Assembly (NCBI GenBank): GCA_050084985.1 | Contig: JBITNC010000001.1 | Coordinates: 168,020,001 to 168,084,000, forward strand | Origin: Nageia nagi | Lineage: Eukaryota; Pinophyta | DNA: 64,000 bases | Direction: 5' to 3' | Shown here: one piece after another, positions 1-11,619 of the stretch | How the letters are laid out: each line of letters opens with the position of its first letter | Position numbering within the stretch: position 1 is the stretch's first letter | The notes under the pieces: model-generated | Seen by the model: the letters and a program-made list of their open reading frames with translations, nothing else | What the model was told of the DNA's origin: nothing | The model's database searches: none | Translations under genes and position numbers: made by a program

Positions 1-784
1 CACCTAAATTAGTACCCTTTTTGGGATCAAACTAGTTATCATATGACCCTTAGGATATTATGATCTATGTAGTGTTATGTTACATGTTATTATCAATAAA
101 GGCCAACATAAGCAATATCTTATGGATGTTTCTCTTTGTTTGAGCAAGGGACTGTGAGCATCAATGTTGTGCTACAATTATACTTTTAGGTAATCTCTTA
201 TGCCTATAAATAGAAAAACATATGAATGGTATGATAATTAAGATTTCATCTCGATAGGACCATGCATATCTCAAAAAAACTTTAACAATGTCTCTAGACA
301 CCACCTATGAAGATTGGATTTGTTACACTCAATAATTATCTATTATCTATAATTCATAATGTTCTTAGAAGAGACTTGAATGACATTGAATTCAGACCTT
401 ATGACCTACATCCTCAAAATTGTTAGCTTCAACACTAGATTGCATGCATCATCTTACTTTGAAATCAAGTTTTTGAGGCTTAATACCAAACAAGCTTTCA
501 TTTAGGAATATCTCCATTGACATGGTAAGTTATAGGTATATTTATATGATCCATTATCCTATAGGTTAATAAATATATTTTGATAACTTAAGTCACTCAT
601 TTGATCTTTTAACATTATAAACTATTTTTATATGCATATCTTATTTTGTAAGGCATTGCATGCAATAAACTTCATAGTATTGCTCATAATTTAAGTAGAT
701 GCGCTATATCTTAAAAACACCTTTCCCCCATTAATTAGGGCTACATTTTATCATCTACAGTGGGGATCATAGAGATATGGGAAG
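1..784. other. AT-rich sequence without recognisable gene
   Basis: I see no coding frame, RNA gene or clear repeat here. Since LINE reverse-transcriptase homology starts right after it on the + strand, the right part may be decayed LINE 5' sequence, but no residues support this clearly. Confidence 0.4.
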
Positions 785-1087
785 ATAAGTTTTTGGAATG
801 ACTACTAGACTATTGATCACATCTTGGATACACTTTGTGTCATTATCAAGGAGGCTCACCAATGGTCTTTTAAACTCTTTTTATTTTATTGATTTTAAAA
901 AGGCTTTTGAATTAATCCTAATATTTATCATTCTCTAATGGCTTCACAATGTTGGTATCTTTGCTCCCCTTATTCTACTTATCATCAGTATAAATGAGAC
1001 AATGATCGATCATTCCATACTAATATGCGATCATTCCATACTAATATGCCACCTTATTGGGACCATAACTTTTAATCTAGGTGTCTA
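785..1087 (+). pseudogene. LINE reverse transcriptase remnant, N-terminal part
   Basis: Decayed non-LTR retrotransposon reverse transcriptase. In the + frame starting near 790 one reads TIDHILDTLCVIIKEAH, matching the TIDHI...L..II.EA block of plant LINE reverse transcriptases. A stop-broken version of the FVDFKKAF block (FYxFxKGF) follows near 885-910, then a leucine/isoleucine-rich stretch. Several stops interrupt the frame, so it is not functional. The homologous continuation (SHGVFESIKSS, then YPLSPILF) resumes only near 2230, so the element was split. The end of this part is uncertain and could be as early as 1000. Confidence 0.65.
1007..1048. repeat. 21-bp perfect tandem duplication
   Basis: Two perfect adjacent 21-bp copies (1007-1027 and 1028-1048) begin CGATCATTCC and end ACTAATATG. 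They lie at the broken end of the LINE fragment. Confidence 0.85.
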
Positions 1088-2229
1088 TTTGGATCGTTGT
1101 TTATACTCAAATTGATCAGAATTGAATTTTTTATGTTATGGAAATGTCTACTTGCCAAGTCTTGGCTTTTTTTATACTTTTTTTAGAGCTATAAGTATTC
1201 ATTTGGAGGCCTAAAATTAACTTTCAATGTAATTTCCTACTTTTTAGGAACTTTAGAATTTTAATATCTTTTATTGTAGAACTAGAGTAGTGTAGACCTC
1301 AAATAATGCATAAATGGTAAATCGATGCACTATTTATTTATAATATATTATTGAAGCATATATAAGGAATATGACATCAAACGAACAATGATAAATAATG
1401 TACCTTCATCATAGTCGCATAAATATGAAATAACATATACTATTCATCAACCATCACACAACATTCATAAAGACACATGTTGCTAATGGCCTAAAGATAC
1501 TATGCCATTAATTGCATGAAATAAGTAGATCGATGAAAGGAACACAAGATATATGAAAGCAATATGAAGGGTTTAACAGATCTATGTAGAGCTGGTGTTA
1601 AATAACACCATTATTAGGATGAATATGATGATATTGCATATTTTATTCTCTCTCTCTCCTTATCCGATTATGACAGATTGTGGTCTTTGGTACTATTTTA
1701 TAACAACATCTTGATCCTCTTTGATTCTTTGGATCATTGCACATTACATTATTTGTGGTGTATTTATTGATATTTGACATCCTTTACATTGTTCTATGGT
1801 CCATTACATTGATTACATTGCCTTGGGTATATTTTAACCTCTTTTTACAATAAATATCCTTGATGCTATAAGATGAATTATTTAATAAATAATAATTCAT
1901 TTTTAGGTGTCTACAAGTAGAGATGATGTTTTAGGTTAGTCTTATTTGTTGAACAAGAAATATATGATTCTATTTTAGATCCCATCCGAGCTATATTCTA
2001 GGCTTTCTAATAATCATAAGTCTTGTTTCTAAAATAGCAAACTTACTAAAAATAGTATAGATATGTAGTTTTTTTTTCATTTTTTAGAGATAAAAGAACA
2101 TTGTAATCCTTTGTAAGGATTCAATGTATATTAATAAGGATTATAAAGATTTCCATCTTTTGAATTCTTTATCTGAGTATTTCAGTTTGATTTAACATCT
2201 TACTATTATTACTTTGGAGCCCATTATTG
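1088..2229. other. Unidentified sequence interrupting the LINE
   Basis: About 1.1 kb separates two adjacent blocks of the LINE reverse transcriptase, so most of it is probably an insertion. The 10-mer TAGGTGTCTA occurs at 1078-1087 and 1904-1913 and could be a target duplication around 1088-1903. I see no terminal inverted repeat, LTR or coding frame. The part from 1914 to 2229 is also unassigned. Confidence 0.35.
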
Positions 2230-3537
2230 GTCCCTTGCAATGAATCTACATCACATACCTCTCATGGCGTCTTTGAATCTATTAAGAGTAGTTTAAGGTT
2301 AAATAATTTTATCCCCTCTCACCGATCCTCTTTAGTATCTATATTGATGAGCTCAAGGATTTCCTTCAACACCACACTAATGTAGATGAAGATTGTTTCC
2401 TTTATCATATGCAAATTTCCATTCTTTTTTTTATTGATGACATGATTCTCCTTTTTAGCTTCATCAATGACTTACAAATATAATTAAATATTACTAGAAG
2501 TTTTTATGTCGACATTTAACAACTTATCGTTAGCCTTAATAAAATTGAAGCCATGATTTATAATACTTTTAGAGATGCAACTTCCATTAAGTTCTATTTT
2601 TTTTTTTACAAAGGAGAACTTGTGGAGATCGATCACCCTCTCATATACCTACTTGGGGGTTCTATTTTTTGGACCTTTTAGTCTAATACCTACCTCTTAG
2701 TCGCATCTTTGCAAGGGCTATGCTTCTCTCTCTATGATACAATAATAATGTTTATAGTCCTGTTTTCAGGTATCCCTTCAATTTTATTATTCAATCTATT
2801 ACCATATATAGGTTTAATGTTTGGGCTCATAGTTTGCAATTCATTGATTAGGATCACTTTGAGTAGGTTCAAACTATAATGTTTCAACATCTAATCCATT
2901 ACAAATGGATGGTCCCCTAGTATATTATCTAAGTTGAATCCACAACTCCACCTTTTAATCTTGAATTCATATTTCATATCATTGTCTACATTCATAAATT
3001 TAGATCCATGGATATCTCCACCTTTGATCATGCAAGGTATCTATTTCTAACCCTTTTCTACTCCAAGCCAAATATCACCTTTGTAGGTTCATTTAGATAT
3101 TGATGATGCTAGTTCTTTGAGACTTGCTTACTCCTCTAGTCTAATAATATTTTCATTAATCATCTTCCTCCCTTTAGACACACTCGAGTTGACCTCTCCC
3201 AACCTTGTCCTTTAAAGTAAAACACTCATATATTGGTCAATGTTGATAGTTATTGATAGTACAGTCTAATCATGTGGATATCTCCTTCACTTGTCAAACC
3301 TAAGTTGTCCTTATATATAGAGCATTTCCTCTAGGTAGTTGATGACATCATCTTATGTCCCTCCTACCTCCAATACTATTGGTCACATACCTTAAGGACC
3401 CCTCTTGGGCAAATGAGAGTATGTTCCCACCAATTTCATATGAAATCTGATTACCACATCCCATAAGAAGATCTTATTTGCCATCTTTACACCATCATGT
3501 AATTGGAGTATGAGGATCACTTTATCTTCAGTACCCG
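2230..3537 (+). pseudogene. LINE reverse transcriptase remnant, catalytic and C-terminal part
   Basis: The + strand carries LINE blocks in order, with frameshifts and stops. SHGVFESIKSS is followed by FKVK-stop-FYPLSPILFSIYIDELKDF (equivalent to GVKQGCPLSPTLFGIYIDELE) near 2260-2350. FFIDDMILLF near 2430-2460 corresponds to the catalytic FADD box, altered to FIDD. A thumb/connection-like segment near 2600-2900 reads YKGELVEIDHPLIYL and GLMFGLIVCNSLIR. The far C-terminal region reads HTLRTPLGQMRVCSHQF and EYEDHFIFS (3385-3530), matching the RTGSHRL...EDE-HFLF motif of plant LINEs. The fragment stops where a CACTA-like MITE begins and continues after it. Confidence 0.72.
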
Positions 3538-4498
3538 CATTACTACCAAAAGGTTGATTTGTATCCTTTTTTGCATCTTTAAACACGAATAATGAAAATC
3601 AATGTTAATTTGCTTCCTCCTACATTGACATGTGTCATTTTATTTTTATTCCATTTTTTCACTTTTTTCGATGCAAAATTCGACGTAAATTTTGACACAA
3701 ATTTTGCATCACATTTCACTAATAAAAATATAAAACATGTTTTACCTATTCATCAATCGACCAATTGACGACTCACATTCATTTCATCCTTAATTCGTAC
3801 CAAAAGCAATTACCCAATAACCAAATACCCTCTCCTATCTATATATATCAACAAACCCTCCCTATAATCCTTACATTTCATACATTTTAGATACTTTTTT
3901 TCTTCCTTAGTTTTCAAGTTTCGATCGTAGCTATGGTTCCTAGAAGTCCATAGAGAATAAGCCCATAAAGAAAACTTCTTCGAAGGCCAACAAAGAAGCA
4001 GACATTAAAAACCTTACTGTATTATTTAGGAAAATAATATATAATAAATTTGAATTTTTAAAACCTAAACTTATAACCCATTCCTGAACTAGTTTAATAG
4101 ACCTATGTCATTGCCCCAAAGACCTAATAAAAATGATGTAACTTGCAGAGGCCATAACTTTTGATTTAGATATTGTTTTGAGACCATTTTTTTAAAATTG
4201 TACAAAATTAAAATATCTATGATTATATGAAATTTAGAAAAAATGATGCAAAAAATGAAACAAAAATCGATGCAAGTTTTGAAAAGCGATGTAAAAAGTG
4301 GCTTTAAGGACACAAAAAGTGGTGTTAAGGATGCAAAAAAAGCATGCAATAAGTGACCAAAAAAAGACACAAAAAACAACATAAATTTTGACTTGCCATT
4401 TGCATCATTTTTTGCATCGAAAACATTGGAAAAATACAAAAAAATAACAAAGAGTTTGGATGCAAAAAAAGATGCAAATCCCTTTTTTAATAGTAGTG
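3538..4498. mobile_element. CACTA-like MITE inside the LINE
   Basis: A roughly 960-bp non-coding element with inverted termini. The left end begins CATTACTACCAAAA and runs through GATTTGTATC to TTTTTTGCATC. The right end, read on the minus strand, begins CACTACTATTAAAA and runs through GATTTGCATC to TTTTTTTGCATC. Many GATGCAAA/TTTGCATC repeats lie inside both ends, as in CACTA subterminal regions. The flanks are CCG (3535-3537) and CCC (4499-4501), an imperfect 3-bp duplication. The LINE frame stops at the left border and resumes at the right border (PINYEIYRILNYLF), supporting the boundaries independently. The 116-residue minus-strand frame inside (4089-4439) is low-complexity and not considered a gene. 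Confidence 0.72.
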
Positions 4499-4640
4499 CC
4501 CATTAATTATGAGATCTATAGAATATTAAACTACTTATTTAAAGACTTCAATAATTATCTCTCCATTTTCTTTTTTGTTGATCAACAATGTTTGCCCCTA
4601 TACATTCAAAAGCTATCTTGCTTAGGCGTAGATCTCTATA
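4499..4640 (+). pseudogene. LINE C-terminal tail after the MITE
   Basis: The + frame reads PINYEIYRILNYLFKDF, then VDQQCLPLYIQK. This matches the CP.Y.EIRGRF..LF and DQRC.ALYIQ end of plant LINE reverse-transcriptase ORFs. It continues the EDHFIFS frame broken off at 3537 and confirms that the MITE inserted into the LINE. No poly(A) end of the LINE could be fixed. Confidence 0.65.
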
Positions 4641-5460
4641 GGAGATCCCCACCATTACTAGGTTGGCCACTTCCTTCTTTCAATCCATTGTTCCTATTAG
4701 GAGGGTTAACCACCCTTGAGATACTTTTACCCTCACATGAATAATGACAAGTCAATTTGTCGATGATCTTCATTAGGCATCACCATTTATGTCCTCTAGC
4801 AACCTCTTCTTATTAGGTGTCATAAACTTACTTCTGATTAACATCAAGGCACCCTCTTACATCTATTGTCAAGATAACACAAATAATTCTTTATTACCGC
4901 TTTTCTTACACATATTGATAATCCTTCGACCTTGGATGCTAGGAGTGATTCAATGTGGTAATCTTAAGGTTTGAGTTCAATGATTTTCTCTCTCACCTTC
5001 TCACCTCTTTGTTTATTCATTTATTTATTTATCATAATCAACTCTCTTCTTTAGAGACTTTTTTGCCTAATTTTTTTCTATTTCTTCACCTGTACTTTCT
5101 AATCCCTTTGATCTTGTTGTTCACCTGTAGATAAATATTAATATAATGATTTTATCTTATCTTTATCTAAGTTGATATTAAGATCGATTCATCTCTTAAT
5201 TATATTAGATTTATATCTACCAATCAAGATCATCATCTCAAAAAATAAAAGATTTTGAATTAAAAAAAAATTAATGTGTTATAAATGCAATACAATATAC
5301 TATTTTTCTTATTTCACCTATAACACTTAATTTAGGTGCCCCCAATCTCTTTTTCTTCTAATTTCCACTGTTTAAAAACAATAATATGATATGCTGAGTC
5401 GGCCGAATGAAGACAGTCAGACATGCAAAGCTTCTTTCCATTCCAACAAAGTAAACAAAA
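4641..5460. other. Region between LINE tail and ECT promoter
   Basis: About 0.8 kb of T-rich DNA without a recognisable gene. The short frame at 4789-4974 has no motif I recognise. This stretch is likely LINE remnant grading into the distal upstream region of the ECT gene. Confidence 0.4.
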
Positions 5461-5464
5461 AATT

Positions 5465-5798
5465 TCCCATATAAAAACTCTCCACCGGAACTTCTCTGAC
5501 ATGCTGCCACCGAACCCTTCGCGGGTCCAAAACCACCGTTTTTCTCCAAAACCACCAATCTCGACCGCGGCTGTTTTGACCCAAACCAATCTTACCCTAA
5601 CCTGTTTCCACACTTCCGGTTTTCATAGCATAAATTCTTGACGGTTGCCGGTTTTTCGCGACGCCTTAAAAGGGTTTTTTTTATTTTGCCGGCGCCTAGA
5701 TTCCGATCAGCTCTCATCGGGAAAACCTCGGAGCCCGACTAGGTTCGATTCCCTTCCCTTGTAGCAAAGTTTTCTTTTGGCGCAGATAAAAGTTAAAG
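5465..5798 (+). promoter_or_regulatory. Candidate core promoter and 5' leader of the ECT gene
   Basis: A locally GC- and CpG-richer island in AT-rich DNA directly upstream of the ECT start codon. A TATAAAA sequence lies at 5470-5476, so transcription could start near 5500 and leave a leader of about 300 nt. Overlapping short frames on both strands (5332-5641) have no family features and are taken as compositional shadows. The start site itself is inferred, not seen. Confidence 0.4.
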
Positions 5799-8700
5799 AT
5801 GGAAGGCAACACGCAGGCAACGAAACGTATCCTCTTTTGTCGGTGATGTTAATCTTTTATCTCTCCACCACATTTTTTTTTTTTTAATACTTGATTTTTA
5901 TTTTCCTTGTTTTCTGTTGTTTAGTTTGTTTGCTAGGGTTTTATTTTATGATTTGACTTTCCAGATCCAGTTAAAATTAGGTTTCGTCGTGGAATAATCT
6001 TTGCGCCTCTAGGTTTCAAACCCTAGATCTCAATTCTTGTCTGTTTAGTGCTTTTTCTCTTTTCGCTTATCGACATAAGTATGTTCAAATATAAATTGGA
6101 CCGATTGTTTACTAGACGATTTGTCTGTATCCTATTTTTGAAAGTTTTGTGATTCTGTAAACCCTAGATTCTTAATTAGTTCTAGTGTTTGCAAGTAAAT
6201 TAAACAATATGGATTTCTATTTTAATTTTACATTTGTGCATTCATATTATAGAGTAAATTGAACCAAATGCATTTGTTTGAATTGTAACCTAACTGTGAT
6301 ACAATCTTTAATTTGCAATAAATCAAGCTTTCCAAGAATTCCCCGTTGCTGAATGATTTTGTAGATTTAGTCTTTCTATATTTATTATATATTTCTTGGC
6401 TTCCAGTTGCTCTAGTTGTTTGATTTTATTGTAAACTGTTATGACATTTATTTTGTCTCTAGTTGACCTTGTACTGTTAAGGAATATAAGTTGGACACAG
6501 GTACTGTTTGTTGTTTTGTTGAAATTTTGATGGTGGCATATCTTGCTTTGTAATTATACTGCCTGGTTTTATTATTATGCATGTTTTCTTTGACTATTTC
6601 CTCAGAGGTCACTGAATCACTAGCAAGTTCCAGCATAGACCCTCAAACATCACCTGCGGAGGCTTCTGACATTACAACAGAGGTAGCTTCTTTTAGACCT
6701 TTCCTTCTGTTAATTTATTGTTATTGTTTGGATAACCTGCTCAGTGTGTGAATTCCTTATGTGAGCATGTTGCACGTTGTTTCTGTTGGCTGTAGTAGAA
6801 CTACAGAAGTATTATGAGGTAATGTTTGATAAAAAATGGTTATGATAATTTCAGAGTTCATCAATGGAAGTTCGTAATACCGTGTCTTCAAATCAAGCTG
6901 CTAATGCTTCTGGGCCAGTTCCTTCAGGTCAAGGGTCAATTGACCCTGGGCCACATCATATAACTGAGGCCAGCATGTTTCCAGTGCAAAATAGCTATGC
7001 ACCTCAAGCTTATTACTATGGAGGTGAGTCCCTTTTCAACCAAGTCATCCTTGGTGAATATACTTCATGTATTACCATACTAATGTTTGGAGTTTGGACA
7101 ACTATTTCAGCTTATGAAAGGCCTGTTGCTGAATGGGAGGAGTATCCTCGCTATGTCAATATGGATGGGGTGGAAATTCCTTCTCAAGTAAGCTATCAAT
7201 TATCTTGTACTTGTATTTTCCAAAATAGATTCATGAATCAGGATCCTCACAAATTGCAATCAATGATGAATCTACAGTGACTTGTGTTTGTTTGTCTTGT
7301 TTTCTGTAGACTGTATATAATGAAAACGGATCAGTTTTATATCATCCTGGATATGCGTATGCTCCTCAGATGCCTTACGGTGCCTATGGACAGCCTGCAT
7401 CCCCAGTTACCACTGTTAGGCCAGAAGGTCAGTTTTATGGCCCTCAACACTTTCAGTACCCGGCTTCTTTCTATCAGCAACCTGTTCCTTCAGGTGTGCA
7501 GTACGTCTCTTCACCAACGCCAATGTCTCAAGGAGATCTATCAGTTTCAGTCATTGCAGACCAACCTTTTTCTGCAGATGGTTCCAATGCCAATTTTATT
7601 AACGGCAGTGGTATGTCTGTGACGCCAAGAAGTGGTTATCCTGTAACATATGGTTCAGTTGGCAGGGGTGCTGTTTTACCTGTACCCAATGTGAACGCTG
7701 TATATCAGGATACCCGAAATGGATATGATGGGAACAGGCGTAGTGGCTCTTGGATTGATCCTCCAAGGACTTCAGACAGTCAGCATCATAATAGCAATGT
7801 TGTTACTGGTGTGATATCTCAACCATCTCATGCTCTCGGACCATATGGACAAAACCTTCGCCCTGTGCCTCACGTCATGGTATTCTTTATGGTTCCTTTT
7901 TATATGTTTTCAATGATTTTGTTATTTAATTTTTTATATGACAAACCTTCTTGTTCGTGAAGCCTCATATGCAGGGCACTCATCAACAAAGGGCAACTTC
8001 TGGTGTTGGACCTGGACCTGCAACGTTTGACAGGGCATATTCATCTAGTAGAGTATACCCGCAGGTTAATAACTTTGGAAGGTCATCTCCTGGTTTTGGG
8101 GGAAATGGCAGGACTTGGATGGCTGTGGATAAAAGCAAATCAAGAGGGAGGGGCAATGGATCGTCTTGTAGTTGTATTGGGACATCAGATGTCCTACATG
8201 AGCAGAATCGAGGACCAAGAACTGCCAGGTTCAGAAACCAATTGTCTACGTCAGGAGGAATAAATAAGGAGCAAAATGGGAACAATGGAGGCAATAATGT
8301 AGATGTGGATAGAGATTTGTATAACAGGCCTGATTTTGTTACTAATTATAGTGATGCAAAATTCTTCATTATTAAATCTTACAGTGAAGACAATATTCAC
8401 AAGAGCATCAAATATGGTGTGTGGGCAAGCACTGCCAATGGGAACAACAAATTGGATGCAGCCTTTAAAGAAGCTCAGGAGAAGCCTGATGGCTGCCCCG
8501 TGTTTTTATTTTTCTCCGTATGTTTCCTTATGATAAGCACCATTGTTTTTAAGCGTTGTTGAGATACTAGTGTCTTATATTTTTTTTCACTTTGTCAAAT
8601 TTAGGTAAATGCAAGCGGTCAGTTTTGTGGTGTGGCTGAAATGGCTGGTCCAGTGGATTTTGAGAAAAATGTGGACTTCTGGCAGCAAGACAAATGGAGC

Positions 8701-9390
8701 GGTCAATTCCCTGTCAGATGGCATATGGTCAAAGATGTTCCCAACAGTCAGTTTAGACACATTATCCTTGACAATAATGACAATAAGCCGGTTACGAACA
8801 GTAGAGATACGCAGGAGGTAATTTCTTGCCTTTTTGCCGATGTTTCAGCTTTAATGTAGGATGTACTTTAGTAACTTTCATTTAGTAATAATATTTTAAT
8901 CAAGGTTTTTTGAATATGTTTTTAGGTAAAACTTGAACAAGGAATAGAGATGCTGAATAGATTTAAGAATTATGTGTGGAAGACATCCATTTTGGATGAC
9001 TTTCAGTTCTATGAAGCTCGTGAAAAAACAATGCAGGAGAAAAGAAGTAGGCAAGAGGTATGCTTAGGTTATAGAATAATAAAATTATACAAGTTGCATG
9101 TGTACAGTTGCAATTGCTTTAATGTTGATATGGCAATCCAGGTACCCCATCAGGTTGCAGATGAGCTTGATCAAGATAGAGATGATCTTAGTTCAGGTAG
9201 CATGCCAGCCGAATTATTAACTGCTTCCCTATCATCCGGTAAAGGTGTGCAGGGTGAACAGAACATTACCCTTTCGATTCAGAGGTTGGCCCTTGAAGAA
9301 AGTACTGGAGATGCACTGAAACCTACTGCAGACACGATTAGTGCAACACAAGCTGGAGCAGAAGATAAAAATTCAGAACTAAACGACTAA
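5799..9390 (+). CDS. ECT: YTH-domain m6A reader, ECT/YTHDF type (9 exons, 689 aa)
   Basis: Cytoplasmic N6-methyladenosine mRNA reader of the plant ECT family (function from the family). Exons: 5799-5826, 6606-6682, 6855-7023, 7111-7187, 7310-7879, 7963-8517, 8605-8817, 8926-9057, 9142-9390. All introns are GT-AG and the joined frame is open to TAA at 9388. Residues 1-439 are a disordered Y/P/Q/G/S-rich region ([24 protein letters not shown]), typical of readers that phase-separate or recruit partners. The YTH domain spans about 440-580, beginning [22 protein letters not shown]. The m6A-cage tryptophans are W461 (KYGVWAS), W518 and W523 ([10 protein letters not shown]). A charged tail (608-689) follows. 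The ATG opens [10 protein letters not shown] and is the only start joining in frame to exon 2. Exon 6 has a second possible in-frame acceptor 12 nt downstream (7975). The length is usual for plant ECTs. It appears intact and is the only likely expressed host gene here. Confidence 0.93.
5827..6605 (+). other. Intron 1 of the ECT gene, candidate U12-type
   Basis: The 779-nt first intron (phase 1) has donor GTATCCTCT, one mismatch from the minor-spliceosome consensus RTATCCTTT. It has a branch-like TTCTTTGAC whose A (6593) is 12-13 nt before the acceptor. No other intron in the gene has such signals. It also holds two AAACCCTAG telo-box-like motifs, near 6017 and 6161. Confidence 0.6.
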
Positions 9391-9600
9391 AATTTGTGGA
9401 TTTTTTATCAGCTCCTGAACTGTGGCAGTATTGTACGAGTAGTTCTATATGTTCAGTTATATTGTAAGGATCATTGTGAATTATGTTGAGTGTACAGAAT
9501 TTCTTGTGTTATGTATTCAGCAAGATCTTCAATGTGTATGGTGGATTCTCAAGAAAATTCTGTAATTCAAATTTTGACAAGAGTCCACTTTCACCTCTAG
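9391..9600 (+). other. 3' UTR of the ECT gene
   Basis: T-rich sequence after the TAA with repeated TGT-containing stretches and near-upstream elements typical of diffuse plant polyadenylation signals. No canonical AATAAA appears before about 9834, so the end is approximate. Confidence 0.4.
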
Positions 9601-10985
9601 TTTCTTGTCTGATTTGTGGTTCTTGATGACAATAGTAGCTCAAATGGTATAAATTGTTTTAAACTGTCAGAAAATCTAACAGTGAACATTGGATAGAATT
9701 GTGTTTTGATTTTAATTTTCAGTAAATTCATTCTCAGCTAGTGAATTTGACTTTTTAATCAAAATAGCAGCTCCACTTTTTAAACTTTGTAATTCGAGAC
9801 ATATTTGTAAAATGATCCGCTAATTGCCTGGGTGAATAAATCTGTAAATAATCCAACCCGAGGAAATCTTCTTGTTCAGTAAATAATCCGCTAATTGCCG
9901 CCTTAACGTATTTTTGTACAAGAACATTCTGTGTTATTCATTAAGTTTTTCAGTGTGTTAACTAGTCATTATATTTGTTTTCTTAGATATACATTGAACT
10001 AATTAGTGTTAAAACAGTTCCAATATCAATGTTGGATTCTGTTTGTTTTCCCAGATTGGAACAATGAGTCCTACTTAGGATAACACAAGGGTGTGCGCTC
10101 CACGTCATGTAATGTCTTCAAAGAACAGTTGGGTCACTTGGGTGTCATGTATTTTGGTTTATGGGTATGGACGTCGCCTATCAATCTATTGGTATTGCAC
10201 AATATTATATAAATTGATGAGCATAATCTCAAAAGAACGTTTATATACACCTAATATCCATAATAAACATTCTATTACCAATTCTATTACCACCAAGGAA
10301 GATACGGACATCAGACTCGCTCCCTACGGAATGCATTGCTTGTCATAATGACCTTTTTGTCTCATGCAGGTTGAGGAATATCATCCTCCTCATGTAAAAT
10401 TGATTAAGGGTAAAGAATTATGGCCAAGTGATTAGGTGTGATTAGGTGTAAACTAGTAGTTGAATGATCAAATGAGAAATGCCTGAAGAGTAAACTATTA
10501 AGGGTTAAAACTGTTATGCAGGATGCCCCACCCTCTTGACCAGATTGTAGCATGATGTTTGATGTATAGATATAATATGTTTCGACTCATATGGATTTTG
10601 ATATTTTTTCTATGGTTCACTCATTGCTTTTATGATGTGATATTTTGGTTTTTGGTCTTTACTTCATTCATGTTTTTAGAAAAAAATATCTAAAAATTAT
10701 TAAAATAGATAATTAAAGATAAAGAATTAAGAAATTAAGATTAAATAATTATAAAAAAGCTATTAAGGATAAATTGAATGATAGTAAAAGATTATAATCA
10801 AATGGATTAAGGGTGGTATTAGTAGACACTAAGCAACTAGAGTTAAATCAATCTTTGAATGATAAGGACAAATGCTTGAAGGGTTAAAATATTATAGTTA
10901 AATGATTAAGTTAAAATTTAATTATGAATATAGGATTTAAAGGATAAACACTATTTAATTCTTTTTAGAAAAGAAAAAGGAAGAG
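9601..10985. other. Intergenic spacer, no gene seen
   Basis: No family-like coding frame. The 85-residue frame at 10091-10348 has no recognisable domain. A 14-bp direct repeat ATCCGCTAATTGCC occurs at 9815-9828 and 9886-9899. From about 10680 the sequence is A-rich and may be decayed transposon DNA. Confidence 0.45.
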
Positions 10986-11619
10986 AGTTAGAATATTGTT
11001 TGAGGAGCTATGAGATGAGGATAGATGGATTGGAGCTTTTAAGTTTGACGAACCAAATGATAAAAAGTTCGTATTTCTTAATTGTTTTTAAATCCTCTGT
11101 TGGTTTGGATTTAACTCCAATGAGTGGATAGGTATGTATGTAGTGATACTATATATCTGCATGTTCATTCAGAGATTATTCTGATAACCTAGGAGGACAA
11201 TTTGAAATTTAATCAAGATTAATAATTTGATCGATCTAATAAACATCACAACCTTGAAAAATAGTAGGTACTTCTATTTGTGAGAGTATAAAATTGACCA
11301 AGGTGAACTGGTTGAGGATTAGTAGCACTTGGGTTCCTCTTGTGTGGGTATTCAGCTGAAGGCAAAATTTTAGACAAGAAAACAAGTCTCAACAATATCA
11401 CTTTACATCTACAATTCTTGAAATGAGAAATGTATTTAGGTACATGGGTTATTATTTGAGTTGTAAAACATTTGCATTTGTGAATCAAATCAAGCATGTC
11501 TTTAATGTTAAATATAACATGTATTATTTACTTGGTTAAAACTTAACATTTAATATTGTTTATTAAACTACGTGATTATTATTTTTCATATTCTTGTGTA
11601 GCAAATAGGAGAATCCTTT

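Noticed and set aside
4089-4439. 116-residue minus-strand frame
   Set aside because: It lies inside the CACTA-like MITE, is Phe/Leu/Ile-rich low complexity, and overlaps the subterminal repeat clusters.
5332-5641. Overlapping 93-, 66- and 72-residue frames on both strands before the ECT gene
   Set aside because: No family motif, mutually overlapping, and located in the GC-richer promoter and leader region.
5735-5765. GGTTCGATTCC resembling a tRNA B box near the ECT leader
   Set aside because: The flanking bases cannot form a T-stem and no D-arm, anticodon arm or acceptor stem lies at the right distance.
10091-10348. 85-residue frame downstream of the ECT gene
   Set aside because: No recognisable domain, no splice partners and no neighbouring gene signals.
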